From Romanomermis culicivorax (lineage: Eukaryota; Nematoda; Enoplea; Mermithida; Mermithidae), in assembly GCA_963922205.1 (NCBI GenBank), contig CAWUHX010000046.1, positions 1,116,001-1,180,000 of the forward strand: a DNA stretch of 64,000 nucleotides. Reading direction: 5' to 3'. Below are positions 51,068-62,290 of this stretch, piece by piece. The notes under the pieces are model-generated. The model did no database searches and was not told the origin of the DNA. It saw only the letters and a list, made by a program, of their open reading frames with translations. A program made the position numbers and the translations under genes. Each line of letters starts with the position of its first letter. Within the stretch, counting starts at the first letter, position 1.

Positions 51068-53292
51068 TCTGGTTATTAGCAAGTGCCAATGGAAGAAGGC
51101 AGTAAAGAAAAGACTGCTTTCTTGTGTCAAGAAGGGTTGTTTCAGTTCAAAGTAATGCCCTTTGGACTGAAAAACGCACCAGCTGAATTCCAGAGGATGA
51201 TGGAAAGAATCCTTCATCCTCATGTTTGGAAGATATGTCTAGTTTATATAGACGATATCATAGTGTTCTCGAATACGTTCGAGGAACACATAGAAAATTT
51301 GAAATTGGTCCTGGATGCTCTGAGACCAGCCCAGCTTACACTTAAACCGGAAAAATGCGAATTCCTACCAAAGAAGGTACATTTTCTTGGTCATATTTTG
51401 GATTCTAATGGAATTTCGCCCGATCCGAAAAAAGTGCAAGCTATTAAGGAGTTTGAATTACTGGACTCGGTCAAGCATATGCAAAGGTTTCTCGGAATGC
51501 TCCAGTGGTGTAAAAAATTTATACCACATCTGGCAAAGCACGCAGAACCTTTGTATAAGCTGAGGGCCAAGAAAAGGAATAAATGGCTCGTCATAGAGGA
51601 TCATTACAAAGCATTTAATGCTTTGAAAGAAGCACTGGTATCGGTTCCATTTCTTAGGTACCCAGTAATGGATGGCTCAACCCAGTTCATTCTGCAAACC
51701 GATGCCAGTGGAACAGCATTAGGGGCTGTTCTGTATCAAGAGTCTGGAGACGACAAGTGGGTCATAGCATACAATAGCCGTGTGCTAAAAGAGGACGAGA
51801 AAAAGTGGTGTGCAACCGAAAGGGAGTGCCTCGTGATTATCTACGGCCTCAAAATCTACCGGAACTATTTATTGGGGCAGAAAGTATTGATTAAGACAGA
51901 TCACAGACCACTGTTATCAATGAAAGTCAATACTACAACAAATGACAAATTGAAACGGTGGTATGCCATCATAAATCAATACAACCACAAGTTAGAATAC
52001 GTGCCCGGTAGACAAAATGCTATGGCTGACTTTCTCTCCAGAAAGGATGAGCCAGAGGATGTGGTGAAATCACCACCAAAGTGGGAAAGTATGTTCAAAT
52101 CGGATGTTGTTTCCTCTGATGTCAAAGGAATAAAAGAACAAGAACAGCAACAAATTTCCTTGGTGGCCGAGAGGAACAACATCTCCGAGGAGAATAAATC
52201 CTACAAGGATAAAAAGGAAGGAGAGGATGCTCGAATTAGTCCTGAGGACGAAAGAGAGCATTTTAAAGGAGTAGAAGCGGTAGTAACCCGAAGCAAAGTT
52301 TGTGTTTCAGAAAAAGTGCAGAAAGAAAATCAGGAAACTGATAAATCTGTGATACCTAAGAAACAAGACAATGTGCAGTGGTTATACCCGAGAAAGGAGG
52401 AGGAATTTGATAAATCGGGAACATCAGGAGAAAAAGAGATATCTATTGGCCTGATCCCAGATGACTTGATGAGCAAACTGCAAAATGCAGACGAAAGCTT
52501 AAAGCCAATCTGGGATAGATTAGGTGCAAGTAGCACAACGAAGTATCACACTGGGTTCTACGAAGAAAATGGTGTACTGTATAGGGAAACTGAGGCAGAA
52601 AGCGAAGACCAATTGGTCGTACCCGCAAACCTCAGGGACTCTGTACTGCATCAGCATCATGGTGCTGTAATAATGACACACCAGGGTTTCAAAAGAACTC
52701 TGAGTGTCATGAAAAGGCATTATTGGTGGTCTGGCATGGAAAAAGATGTCAGGGAATGGATAAAATACTGCGTTGTATGTCAAATGGCAACTGCAGGAAA
52801 GCCATCCATTCCTCCGTTGATACCCATTGTGCCACAAGGTCCATTTGACATTGTATACGTGAATATAGTAGGAATTTCGCCTTTGGGAGAAAGAATGCCC
52901 TATGTTATAGTTTTTCAGGACTATTTCACAAAATGGGTTCAAGCTGAAATGATCCCAGATCAATCAGCAAATTCAGTTGTGAATGCGTTCTTAGAAGCTA
53001 TAATATTTAGGCATGGAACACCAACGAAACTCCTAAGTGACAATGGATCTTGTTTTATTTCGGATTTAATGAAATCAGTTTGTGATTTATTAGAGTGTAA
53101 GAAGATCTTCACTACTGCTTATCACCCTCAGGGTAATGGTATGGTAGAGAGGTTCAACCAAACTCTAATAAAACAACTGAGAAAAGTAGCTATCACTGAA
53201 CCCGATAGCTGGCCAAGATATCTCAAATCGGTGGTCTTTGCCTATAATGCTACCCCACACGCAGTGACGAAGGCATCGCCATTTGCATTGTT
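51068..53292 (+). pseudogene. Copy D: RT, RNase H and truncated integrase
   Basis: Same frame as the upstream segment, interrupted again by TAG at 51077-51079 in place of the Trp of the S-G-Y-W motif. From ATG 51083: RT box Y55-I-D-D58 (51245-51256), RNase H D207 (51701), T-D-H-R-P-L (about 51896) and A-M-A-D-F-L-S (about 52020). An acidic Lys/Glu-rich insertion of about 130 residues (about 52080-52470) follows, then integrase HHCC (about 52650-52800). The first catalytic Asp reads Asn (N594, 52862), while D653 (53039) and E689 (53147) are normal, 35 apart. At 53293 the coding sequence breaks into repeat R1. The last residues of the open frame (about 28) belong to R1. The rest of integrase and the 3' LTR are not in the window. 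Confidence 0.88.
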
Positions 53293-53416
53293 CACGGTGT
53301 TTTCAGTCTGCCATTGGGTGTCACGTGACCGCCTTCCCCAAAAATCAATACTCCTCGGATACTTTTGGTACTTCTAAATCTTTTTTGTGATTTACTGTAG
53401 TCAATTAAGTTTCAAA

Positions 53417-53425
53417 GCAAATTGT
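53417..53425. repeat. 9-bp target-site duplication GCAAATTGT, left
   Basis: It recurs exactly at 57523-57531, directly outside the two TIRs. Confidence 0.85.
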
Positions 53426-53530
53426 GGCAGTGTCTATTGACCGGATCCGGTCAATATTTTTTTAGCTATTGACAGGATCCGGGCAGGAGAAGATGCTATG
53501 GGAGCGTGATATTGACCGGACGAAAAATAC
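53426..53530 (+). repeat. Left TIR of the 4097-bp element
   Basis: Inverse complement of 57418-57522 with three mismatches. Confidence 0.9.
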
Positions 53531-53783
53531 GGTAAATTGATTGATCACGTGATTCCAATATGCAAAACATTAAAACATGTCGATTACACTCAGAAATATA
53601 CTGTAGTGAAAACCTCATTCGATGTATATAACGTCATGATTATGCCTGGTCGAAGAAGGCGAGTACTGCGTTTTAGCGTCAACACTATACAAAATAAAGT
53701 GCAATGGTTTTTAGCAAATCGATGTTGCAATATTCAGTTATTGTAGGTATGAAATCTGTAAACACGTTTTTCATAGATTATCC

Positions 53784-55887
53784 CAGTGGTTTTTTGTGCC
53801 AAGGTATGGTTTTTGGCACAAAAAATTGGAATGCACAAAAAGTTTTGAGCGTTTGTGTTAATTTGCACAATTTTTTGACTTTTTTAAAACTGAATTTCCT
53901 TGATTTTTAGTCATCTTAGGGACTGAAAAAGCAAAATTTTCGAGGCGCTTGGCGCTCAGTCTTGTAATATTACTTTTATTTGTCTAAAACGCGAGTGAAT
54001 TCTGTTTGTATGATCGCAACAGATTTGAAGATTGTGAATGACTGATGGATGAGTAGAAATTGTTAACTTCCTCCCCTTATTCATTCAGTGGTGATTCGGA
54101 ACCGAAATTTCGTGTTTGATTCGAACAGAAAAATTAACATTGTTTTTTTGGCACAATTTTTCAACAAAAAATTTACGCGACGGGACTATCAGGAGAAAGC
54201 AATTATAGACATCGTTGAATTAATATTTACATCGGTTTTAGAGAGAAAGTCAATATAAAAGAAAGTCAAAACACAAATATTGACTGCCTGACAAATTCTA
54301 TAAAAATATCTGAATTCTCGCAGCCAGGGTTGGGAAAAAAACCATTTCCAAAATTTCGAATTTGGGTTTTTTTATGGGTTTTTCTGGGTTTAATCAGGAT
54401 TTTTTTCATTTCACAATTGTGGATCTGAATTAAGTATGAAAGAAAAGCAAATGCAACATATCTAAAGTTTTATTAACCCATCAACCCAAAAACCCAATGC
54501 CCGCCAACCCTGATAAAAAATGTTTCTTTCAACAAATTTATTCAAAAACGCTCTTCAAAATCACAGTAGAAGCCCAACAGATCAATCATTTTGAATACAT
54601 ACTCAATCAAACAAAGAATAACAATGATCACATATTAGATCAGTCATTATTCAAATCAATCATCAGGTTTTTTTTGCAAACGGAAAAATTTGGCTGCACA
54701 TTTTTAGTTGATCACACTAAAATTGATAAATTCGCTTAGTTTCATCATAAAAATAATACAAAATCACTTCTCTTGTATTTCATTCACTTCATGTTAATTC
54801 CAGACTGTTAGAACTGACTTTCCTGAGTTTTGAAGGAAAAATCATAAGGCTAGCTATACAGTAACTTGTTCGGCGCCCAGCGCCGAAAAATTTTGATTTC
54901 CAGGCCGAAAATGCATTTTCAACACATTCTACTGCAACTGCTGATGACCGATCACGATGTTTTCACCATTTAGTTGGCGGAAGCGTTCAAACGTTTCTCT
55001 ATCATTTTCGATCTAATATATTTGGAGCCAGTAATTTATACCAATCATAATTATTCGTGATTGTTTTCAAACATATAAAGCATAAAAAGCGTGGTAGTTA
55101 TTTTACTTCGGACTTGGATATCAGAAATCAATGCCAGCACTTAGGACCAGAAGAAAATTTAGGATTTTGATATTCTATAACGTTGAAAAATGAGTATTTT
55201 TAATATCTATTTCCTGCATGAAAGGTCTAATTTTTCAGTGAATTCAATGTGTTTTCAGTCAGGCAAACTAAAATTAAAAAATTAGGCGAGCAACAGAGAA
55301 TTTGAATGGCTTTTTCAGATAGAAGGTCTGCCACTTTTCTATGCTGATGATGTCTTAATCATTTTCCAAATGCAAAAAGTTATGTTCATGAAAGTCGAAA
55401 ATTCTAAAGGACCACAAAACGATTTTGTGAAAATGATCTAGGTTTTCGTCAAATATGTTAGAAAGCAATACAAGGTCAAATATTCATCCATAACATGCTG
55501 GTGTTTAAAAGTTGTAGACCTAAGCTAGGCCAACATTTTATACCGCACAAGAGAAATGATACCAAGGATCATAAATGATTTGAAATCTGGTGCGAAGTGC
55601 GGAAAATTTTTAGTATTTCTTTATAAAAATGCATAGCAATGCATCTCCAGATAGGAAACTCACCTTATTAAAAAAATCGTTAGGTTCTAATTTTTACTAG
55701 CCAATTCGGCTTGTGCCTCTAAATTTTTAGAAGCCAGTCAGAATTTTTAGCAGCCATGGCTCCTAATTGGCCTAAAAAAACCTGTTTTTGGCATAAAACT
55801 TTTTAAAGATTTTCAGCATATTTTTGAGGTGAAAAAATTTTTTATGTGTGCCAATTGGCACAAATGTCCGTGCACAAAAAACCACTG
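53784..55887. mobile_element. hAT-like element, 2.1 kb, nested
   Basis: Ends CAGTGGTTTTTTGTGCC and GTGCACAAAAAACCACTG. The flanking octamers GATTATCC (53776-53783) and GTTTATCA (55888-55895) agree at 6 of 8 positions, as expected for an aged 8-bp duplication. Subterminal TTTGGCACAAAA and CCAATTGGCACAAATGTCCGT motifs are shared with 29715-30544. An R3 repeat (54680-55620) lies inside. No intact transposase; short ORFs only. Confidence 0.75.
54680..55620 (+). repeat. R3 interspersed repeat
   Basis: Plus-strand copy matching 29040-29710 and the reverse complement of 19600-20200. It contains the palindrome CGGCGCCCAGCGCCG at about 54871 and CAGTGAATTCAATGTGTTTT at about 55238. Confidence 0.6.
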
Positions 55888-56402
55888 GTTTATCAATTTT
55901 ATGGCATTTATGTGCTCCATGTGGCATGTACACTTTTTTAATGTTGCATTTATCGAAGCATACTAATATAACGATATTGTATGTTCAATATTAATATATT
56001 ACTTCAATTATTGACACTGAAAATTCTGATTTTGTCTGTACGTGACAGTGCTGTTATAATTTGATACCATTGTTTGATTTTGAAGTGTGGGACGTGTGAT
56101 CACATTGAATATATTGTATTTTTATTTGTGCCGCATTCAAATTAGCAGTGTCTGGAATTTGGGATTGCAACACGAAGCAAACGCCCCTAATGTGACCCTT
56201 TCTCTCAAAAGTTGTACAAGTATTATAATTTGAGGATCGGGTCATGCTATGGGAATTGCTGTGAGTGTCTATGATATCGTTTTGAATATTAATGTTTCAA
56301 CATTTATATTTTTTTCAGGAACAATGGCGATGCAGCATGAATCCAAGCAAAATGGATATCCGATTCTTTGTCGATGGTCCGAATTGTCTGCTATCACAAC
56401 TA

Positions 56403-56633
56403 TAGACTGTTTTTCTTGAAATGCTGGCAAATAATAGAACTGAACTCGAGAGAAAGGAATATTCTCCATTTAACGATTTTCTCCTAAACTGTATGTCACA
56501 TAGACAGGAAATTTGTGACCATACTCAAATAATGCTCGGCAAATTTTTTGAGTAATACATCTCAATTAAGGCTTTGTTTAAACGACTTTGGGGACAGTAC
56601 TTACTTTTCAATTATTAGCATAATTAAAATAGG
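56403..56633. mobile_element. TAGTCTG-family MITE, copy 6, right end lost
   Basis: TAGACTGTTTTTCTTGAAAT directly after TA (56401-56402), then the family body (ACGATTTTCT..., TTGTTTAAACGACTTTGGGG). The right inverted end is missing or decayed. Confidence 0.7.
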
Positions 56634-57094
56634 ACTATTATATTCAGTGTCCTTAAAATATTTCTGTTAATCAAAATATGATAAAAAATTGCTTAGAAGT
56701 AGTTTTTATTGCATAAAATCACAAAACATCTAATGAAACCTTACTTTCTTTCTGCCATCAATGTTTACAAGAATAACAAAAGAAACAGACTAGATCTTGT
56801 AGTTAGCAGTTTGGCGTTCTTTCGATTATCGTCCCTGTCTTTATCTGCCTTGTTATCTTGTCATTATCTTGCCCACGAGGGATCTCTTAGTAATGCCAAA
56901 AATTGGCAAAAAACTATCGGGACTAAAAACTCGACCATCAAATGGGACAAAATAAAGTCGACTGTGATGCTCGCCATTGATAAACTAAAATTAATGCCGA
57001 CACTGAGGAAAATGACTCGAAGAAAGTTTTCTTTTTGCACACAATTTTTTCCTTGTCTAGGCACATAATCAAGGTTGGATATCTGACATGCACG

Positions 57095-57315
57095 TCAAGA
57101 ACTTTCCAGGGGAGGGGGTCCTTGGACTTTTTATTATGGGCTAGGAGATGGGCGAGCAAAAAAACAGAAAAGAGTTCTGCGAGCATAAAATATCCAGGAA
57201 AATCATTAAAGAAACTGTCTTGGAAGACGTTCAGGGGGGTGTTTCACGATTTTTTTGAGCCAGAGTCTCAGGTAACGAGGTTTACCCCTCCTCTGCCCCC
57301 CTATGAAGATATATT
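57095..57315 (-). repeat. R4 interspersed repeat (minus orientation)
   Basis: Reverse complement of 34990-35250, with G-rich tracts (GGGGAGGGGGTCC). Confidence 0.65.
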
Positions 57316-57417
57316 TTGGATATGAAAAAAATGGCAGAAAGCGGTGGCTACCGTGTTGTATAAGGTGCTATATGGAATAAGAAGCTCGTCGGAACCAGCT
57401 ATGTATGTTTCTGCAAT

Positions 57418-57522
57418 GTATTTTCCGTCCGGTCAATATCACGCTCCCATAGCATCTTCTGCTGCCCGGATCGTGTCAATAGCTAAAAAAATATTGACCG
57501 GATCCGGTCAATAGACACTGCC
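57418..57522 (-). repeat. Right TIR of the 4097-bp element
   Basis: Inverse complement of 53426-53530. Confidence 0.9.
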
Positions 57523-57531
57523 GCAAATTGT
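57523..57531. repeat. 9-bp target-site duplication GCAAATTGT, right
   Basis: Exact match of 53417-53425. Confidence 0.85.
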
Positions 57532-58531
57532 TGGTTTATTTAGGGCCAAATGTACGAAATTTCTGTTTTCCAATAAGTGTTAAGTCAGAGTGGAGGAAAA
57601 TTTTGGGTTTTTTCATGTATTAAATTTTAGAACATCGATTTGATGCTGCTTAAGCTGATTAGCAGAATCGAAAAATGAATGGGTGTGCGCGGCGCTCTTT
57701 TTCTGCTTTTTCCAATGACTAGCTTGGAATTGTTGAGTTAGCGTTTTTCATCTCTAAAAAAAGGCAGCCAGAAATTCGAACCTTGTCATAAGATTCTTTT
57801 TCTAATTTGGAGAAAGAAAAAGCATTGCTGCGTGCTTTTTTCGAAGTGGCGTTTTGGATCACAGAAATATAGTTCAAAACTTTTTTGATAGGTTGGTTTT
57901 ACCTTAGTATTTAAGCCCAAAGTTTTTTTGCACACAGCAATCAAATTCCGGGTATACAAATGAAGTTTATTTCAAGTTGCAAGGTGCAACCATAAGTCTG
58001 ACAACCCTCTCTTTGGCCTGTGAATCTTTTATGTAATCTTTTTGCTATTTGTTTCGATTCATATCAATTCTGATAGATTCTGAGACAAATTGACATAATA
58101 GAAGTTCTCGAGAGGAAAAACTGCACTTCTTCAAGTGAAGATAACAATTACGAACATACCTGAAGAGGTCCGATCTCTGACTATTTCAGCTCGGGGTTAA
58201 ATAACCCCGAATTTGTGGGGAGGGTGAGTCCAGTTTCCCTAAAATCTTGGAGGGAATCGCGAAAATTCTGAAAATGTTCCCTAAAAAGCCAAAATTAGCT
58301 ATTTTTGCCCAATTTTTCGAGTTGCAGGTACAAACATGGACTTATGGATTTTTTGGATTTTTTATTATTTGCTTTCTTTTGTCTTCGACTAGTAAACAAA
58401 CAAATAACATTTCGGTACTAATCATGCCTGTAACCATACCTGTAAGAGGTCCGAAAAGTTGCAATTTCGGGAGGGGGGGTCAGAAAAAGTCGAAATTTTT
58501 CCTAAAAAAGGCACTTTCTTGCCAATTTCTT

Positions 58532-58612
58532 CAAGTCTGAGGGGGGGTTGGGTATATGGTTGGCCAAGTTGGGGGGGGTGGGTGTGGGTCCCCCAACCCC
58601 CCCCCCCAATTA
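58532..58612. other. G-rich then C-rich tract
   Basis: Runs of 7-8 G (GAGGGGGGGTTGGG, TTGGGGGGGGTGGG) followed at once by CCCCCAACCCCCCCCCCC. It can fold as a hairpin or as G-quadruplexes. The phrase TGGTTGGCCAAGT inside it recurs at about 31880 near another G-run. Confidence 0.6.
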
Positions 58613-61600
58613 CAGGTATGCCTGTAACGGGGCCTCGAGGTGTTGGGTGGATTCAGGCGACTTTTTTGGGGCTGGCGTCACTGATTCCCTAAAATTTTAG
58701 GAGGTCTTCGAAAGAAAAAAATTCGATTTTTTTACTGAATGAGTCCCAAAAAACGGTTTAAAAAATGGTAATTTCTGTCTAAAAACCGTGAAACTATATT
58801 TATAGCGCGAAACGCCAAGAAAATTGACGTTTTTGGCCATTTTTGTTAAAAAAAGATCATTTTTCATTGAAAAATCGGCATTTTTCACTATTTTTCCGAA
58901 CAAAAGTATGGGAGTCTCAATGACTACGATATGGCTAGCCGTAGGATGTGAAAACTTGAAGGGGTTGCTCAATGCCTAGACATATTTCCATTGATTTCTG
59001 ACACCGTTCCAATGGCAATGCCCTGAAATACAAGTAGGTTTATGAAGTTTTCGACACCATTCTAGAAATCGAAAATCTCGAAATTATTTGCTCCTATCAC
59101 GAATAAGACTGTTAGAACCCTCATAATTACAAATCTCAAAATAAGTCAAATCAATTGTACTGCATTTGAGGTAAGTTTGAGTTTTATTCTGAGGAAAATG
59201 TCACTTTCACATACTCGGACAAATATTTCAGGTAACCGCATTCACATATTGTAGAATAATAAGCTGAAAAATGTATTTTTCGGATTTTAAAACCTGTAAA
59301 TCTGTTTTTCTGGTGCTACATGGCGTCGAACAAGGTATATTAGCCATTCTACTCATCATTTCTTCAGAACTCAAGAAATTCAATTTTATAAGTCTGAAAA
59401 TGAGATGAGTCGGTTGGATGAAAAACTAGAAAAATTGATTTTTAGAAATTAAAATACTATCAGCTTCAGTGTGGGCAACCAATATATCTGTCTAAAGAAC
59501 CTAATTTTTCCTCAAACCAAAACTTGGCTCGAGTAAAAAAATCACTTTTTCAAACTCATTAAAAAAATTATAGAATTTGAAAATTAGGCACAATGTATGG
59601 CAATTAAATCGAGTTCGTTGACAAGCTATTTTTTCAAAGCATGTATAAACTATAGAACTTTAAAAATTTAGGTGCATTTTGCTCCTTGCTTATTAATTTT
59701 CGATGCAAAATTTTTTTTCTGACTGTTTTGCTATTTTTCAACTATTTCCGGCCATTTTTTGACTATTTTGAGACTAGCAAGATTTTGGAGACAATGGGTA
59801 CCCCAGACCTATCCCATTAACCCTCTCCCAATTGATTGGAGGTCTTACTGGTATGCTATTTTTGAAAGCGTTTTCAGGACATCAACAAATCCAAAATTTT
59901 AGGAAATCAATAATCCTCCACCTCAGAAAAGGGGCTCTGTTACATGCATGAGACAGATGTATATATTCATAGGCGCGAAGTTTTGAGCTTGATTATCAAA
60001 TACACCAATCATTCAAATCAGACTGAAAGGAAAAAATTGATACTTTTGATTCTCAAATCACTTTCTTACTATTTATGACTGATTTTCGATTGAATAATTC
60101 TTTTTTGGTCAGAATTTATTGTTATTCAAATTGAAGAACCGAGTTTTAATAAATAATCATTGCGCGCTGCATCTATCCATCTCGAGTATTCTGCGATATA
60201 ACTTATGTTCGGATTTCTGAAAATATTTTTCCTTCACCACCAGTTGCAACTTTTAAAGCTATTACTTTTTCTCAAAGTTCCGATTCAGAAATTCTGTGAA
60301 AGTATTTTTTGTGAATCAATCATTTTCGAAAATATGAAACTGATTTGTTTGAATCTATTTAAATGAAAATGTGTTTTTGATCGCAAAAGTTGAATCTGTT
60401 TTTTTTTTTAATGAAGATTCTTAGATGTTGCAACCAGTATATGAATTTTCAAGTACATCGTGTCCAAATGCTCTCTGAGTGTTGAAGTTTTTTGATTTTT
60501 TTAATGTTTATTTTGCTACATTTATCGCGACTCAATTTTAAGAATTCGTCTTTATCCGATTTATGTTGAAAAATTTACTTTTTTACCGATTTTTCAGGAA
60601 ATTGTTGCTACGAAATGTTTAGTTGAGTTAAGCATCAAATCACATCTTTAAACTAAATGTGGAAAAATGTGGAGAATAATTTTATGTCCTTATTCACCTG
60701 AGAAAACTTTGGTACGAAAAAGTTGGTAATTACGTTTCATCATGATGTGTATTTTTAGTATCCATTTAGTAAGATCTTTTCGATTAAAATTCAAATTATG
60801 AGAGATTTAATAAGATTTTGAGTTGTTGATTGAACTGATTATCTACACTCCTGCAATATTTCTTTCGGTTGAGCGCTAAATTGTTGTGCATTATATATGA
60901 TTTATAATTGTTATTCTGGGTTTCTATGTAGCCATGCACACATTTAGTCGCTGTTAATTATTTGGTTCAGCGGTTTTTTGTGTTCTGGCTATCAAGGCCC
61001 ATCATTCATGTTATATCATATTTGTGTATTGTGTTTTAATGAATGCCACGAGTTTATTTCTAGCAAATTCTCATTCACAAAAGCCACTTTTGGCTTGACC
61101 TAGGCGTTGAAATAATATTCTTAAAACGCTGGTATTTTTTCCTATTGTAATTTGATTGAGCGCCATTTTGAATTTTTCAACCTACTCGATGGCTGGGCCA
61201 GTCAATGGGCAGCTTTTCAATGCCGAAAATGATTTCAAGATATATCTAAACTTGGCACGTGAATTGCTTTAAAAGATAGTCTGTTTGTGCCATTTGTTTT
61301 TTCTTCTCAGGGTGCCAGGTTTTTTGGCCTTACGGAATCTTTTCTGTACATTCTCAGTACTGATCGGCGATTTCGGCCAATTTTCTGCTTTTTAACGTGT
61401 TGTTCCCTAGGAATATATAAATAGATGTATTTTCAGAATTTTATGGCTCTCCCAGTGATTTGGCTGATGAATTAATTCATGCCTCATGAGTCCTAGTTGC
61501 AGTCATAAAGTTTGCTGGCCTTGTTATGCCTCTTGGTTATTTTAAGTTGACGAAATCACTCACAGTATTTGAATGAGTCGAAATTTTGCACTCATAGTTA

Positions 61601-61799
61601 ATTAGCGATAGAGGTGTTTTTTCACACCTTAAAATATTGCACATGCGTATTTCTACTCTTTGAATTCCAAGGAGCTGAAAATTGTCATGAATGACAGGTG
61701 TGATTTTCACTATAAAATTTGTTGGATTTATACGTGTGAGATGGAAATAATTGTTCATTAGTTAGAGATAATTTATTTGTCAGTTATTAGGACTAGAAA

Positions 61800-62290
61800 A
61801 TAGAATTAGTGGAAAGTAGATGGACAATAATAGTGACGGCAAAATTAAAGATAAACTTGGAAAAATGAGAGTCTCTTGAAATTAAAACCGGAGGGTAGCA
61901 GATGAAGAAAATAGAGCTGGTGAAAAAATCCACAAACCTCAAAAATAAGACTGCGCCTGAAAAATAGATGGAAATGGGAAAAAATGAATAAACATGAAAA
62001 AGGCGCTTCTTGAAAATATAATGCAGACAAAGGAAAAAAGTCGATAAACTTAGTAAGCAACAGTGATAAATAGGCGTTCCATGAAATAATGCATGCGTAA
62101 AAATGAATAAGCAGGAGAAAAGAGGCGCGCGTTCCCAAAATAGAAAAAAGACATACTGCCGGTGAAAAAAAGTGCTGGGGAAAATGAAACCGACGGATGG
62201 CTTGGAAGGCTGTGAAAAATCGATAATCACGAAGAAAGGAATGGAGCATCTCGAAAATAAAATTAAAAGGAAAATGTTCCATTAAGATGC
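61800..62290. repeat. Purine-rich minisatellite inside R1 copy 2
   Basis: Irregular GGTGAAAAAATC/AATGAATAA units matching the array at 24480-25130. The two 145-codon minus-strand ORFs here are Phe/Ser-rich shadows of the array. Confidence 0.6.

Larger units (their letters stand above)
53426..57522. mobile_element. MULE-type TIR element, 4097 bp, non-autonomous
   Basis: 105-bp inverted ends (53426-53530 and 57418-57522) match at about 102 positions, and a perfect 9-bp duplication flanks them. The ends begin GGCAGTGTCTATTGACC and include the perfect palindrome ATTGACCGGATCCGGTCAAT. High TIR identity means it moved fairly recently compared with the old R1 around it. No transposase ORF is seen. 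It is itself filled with a hAT-like element (53784-55887), a MITE (56403 onward) and an R4 repeat. The 119-codon ORF at 56709-57068 has no known motif. MULE assignment rests on the 9-bp duplication and long TIRs. Confidence 0.82.
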
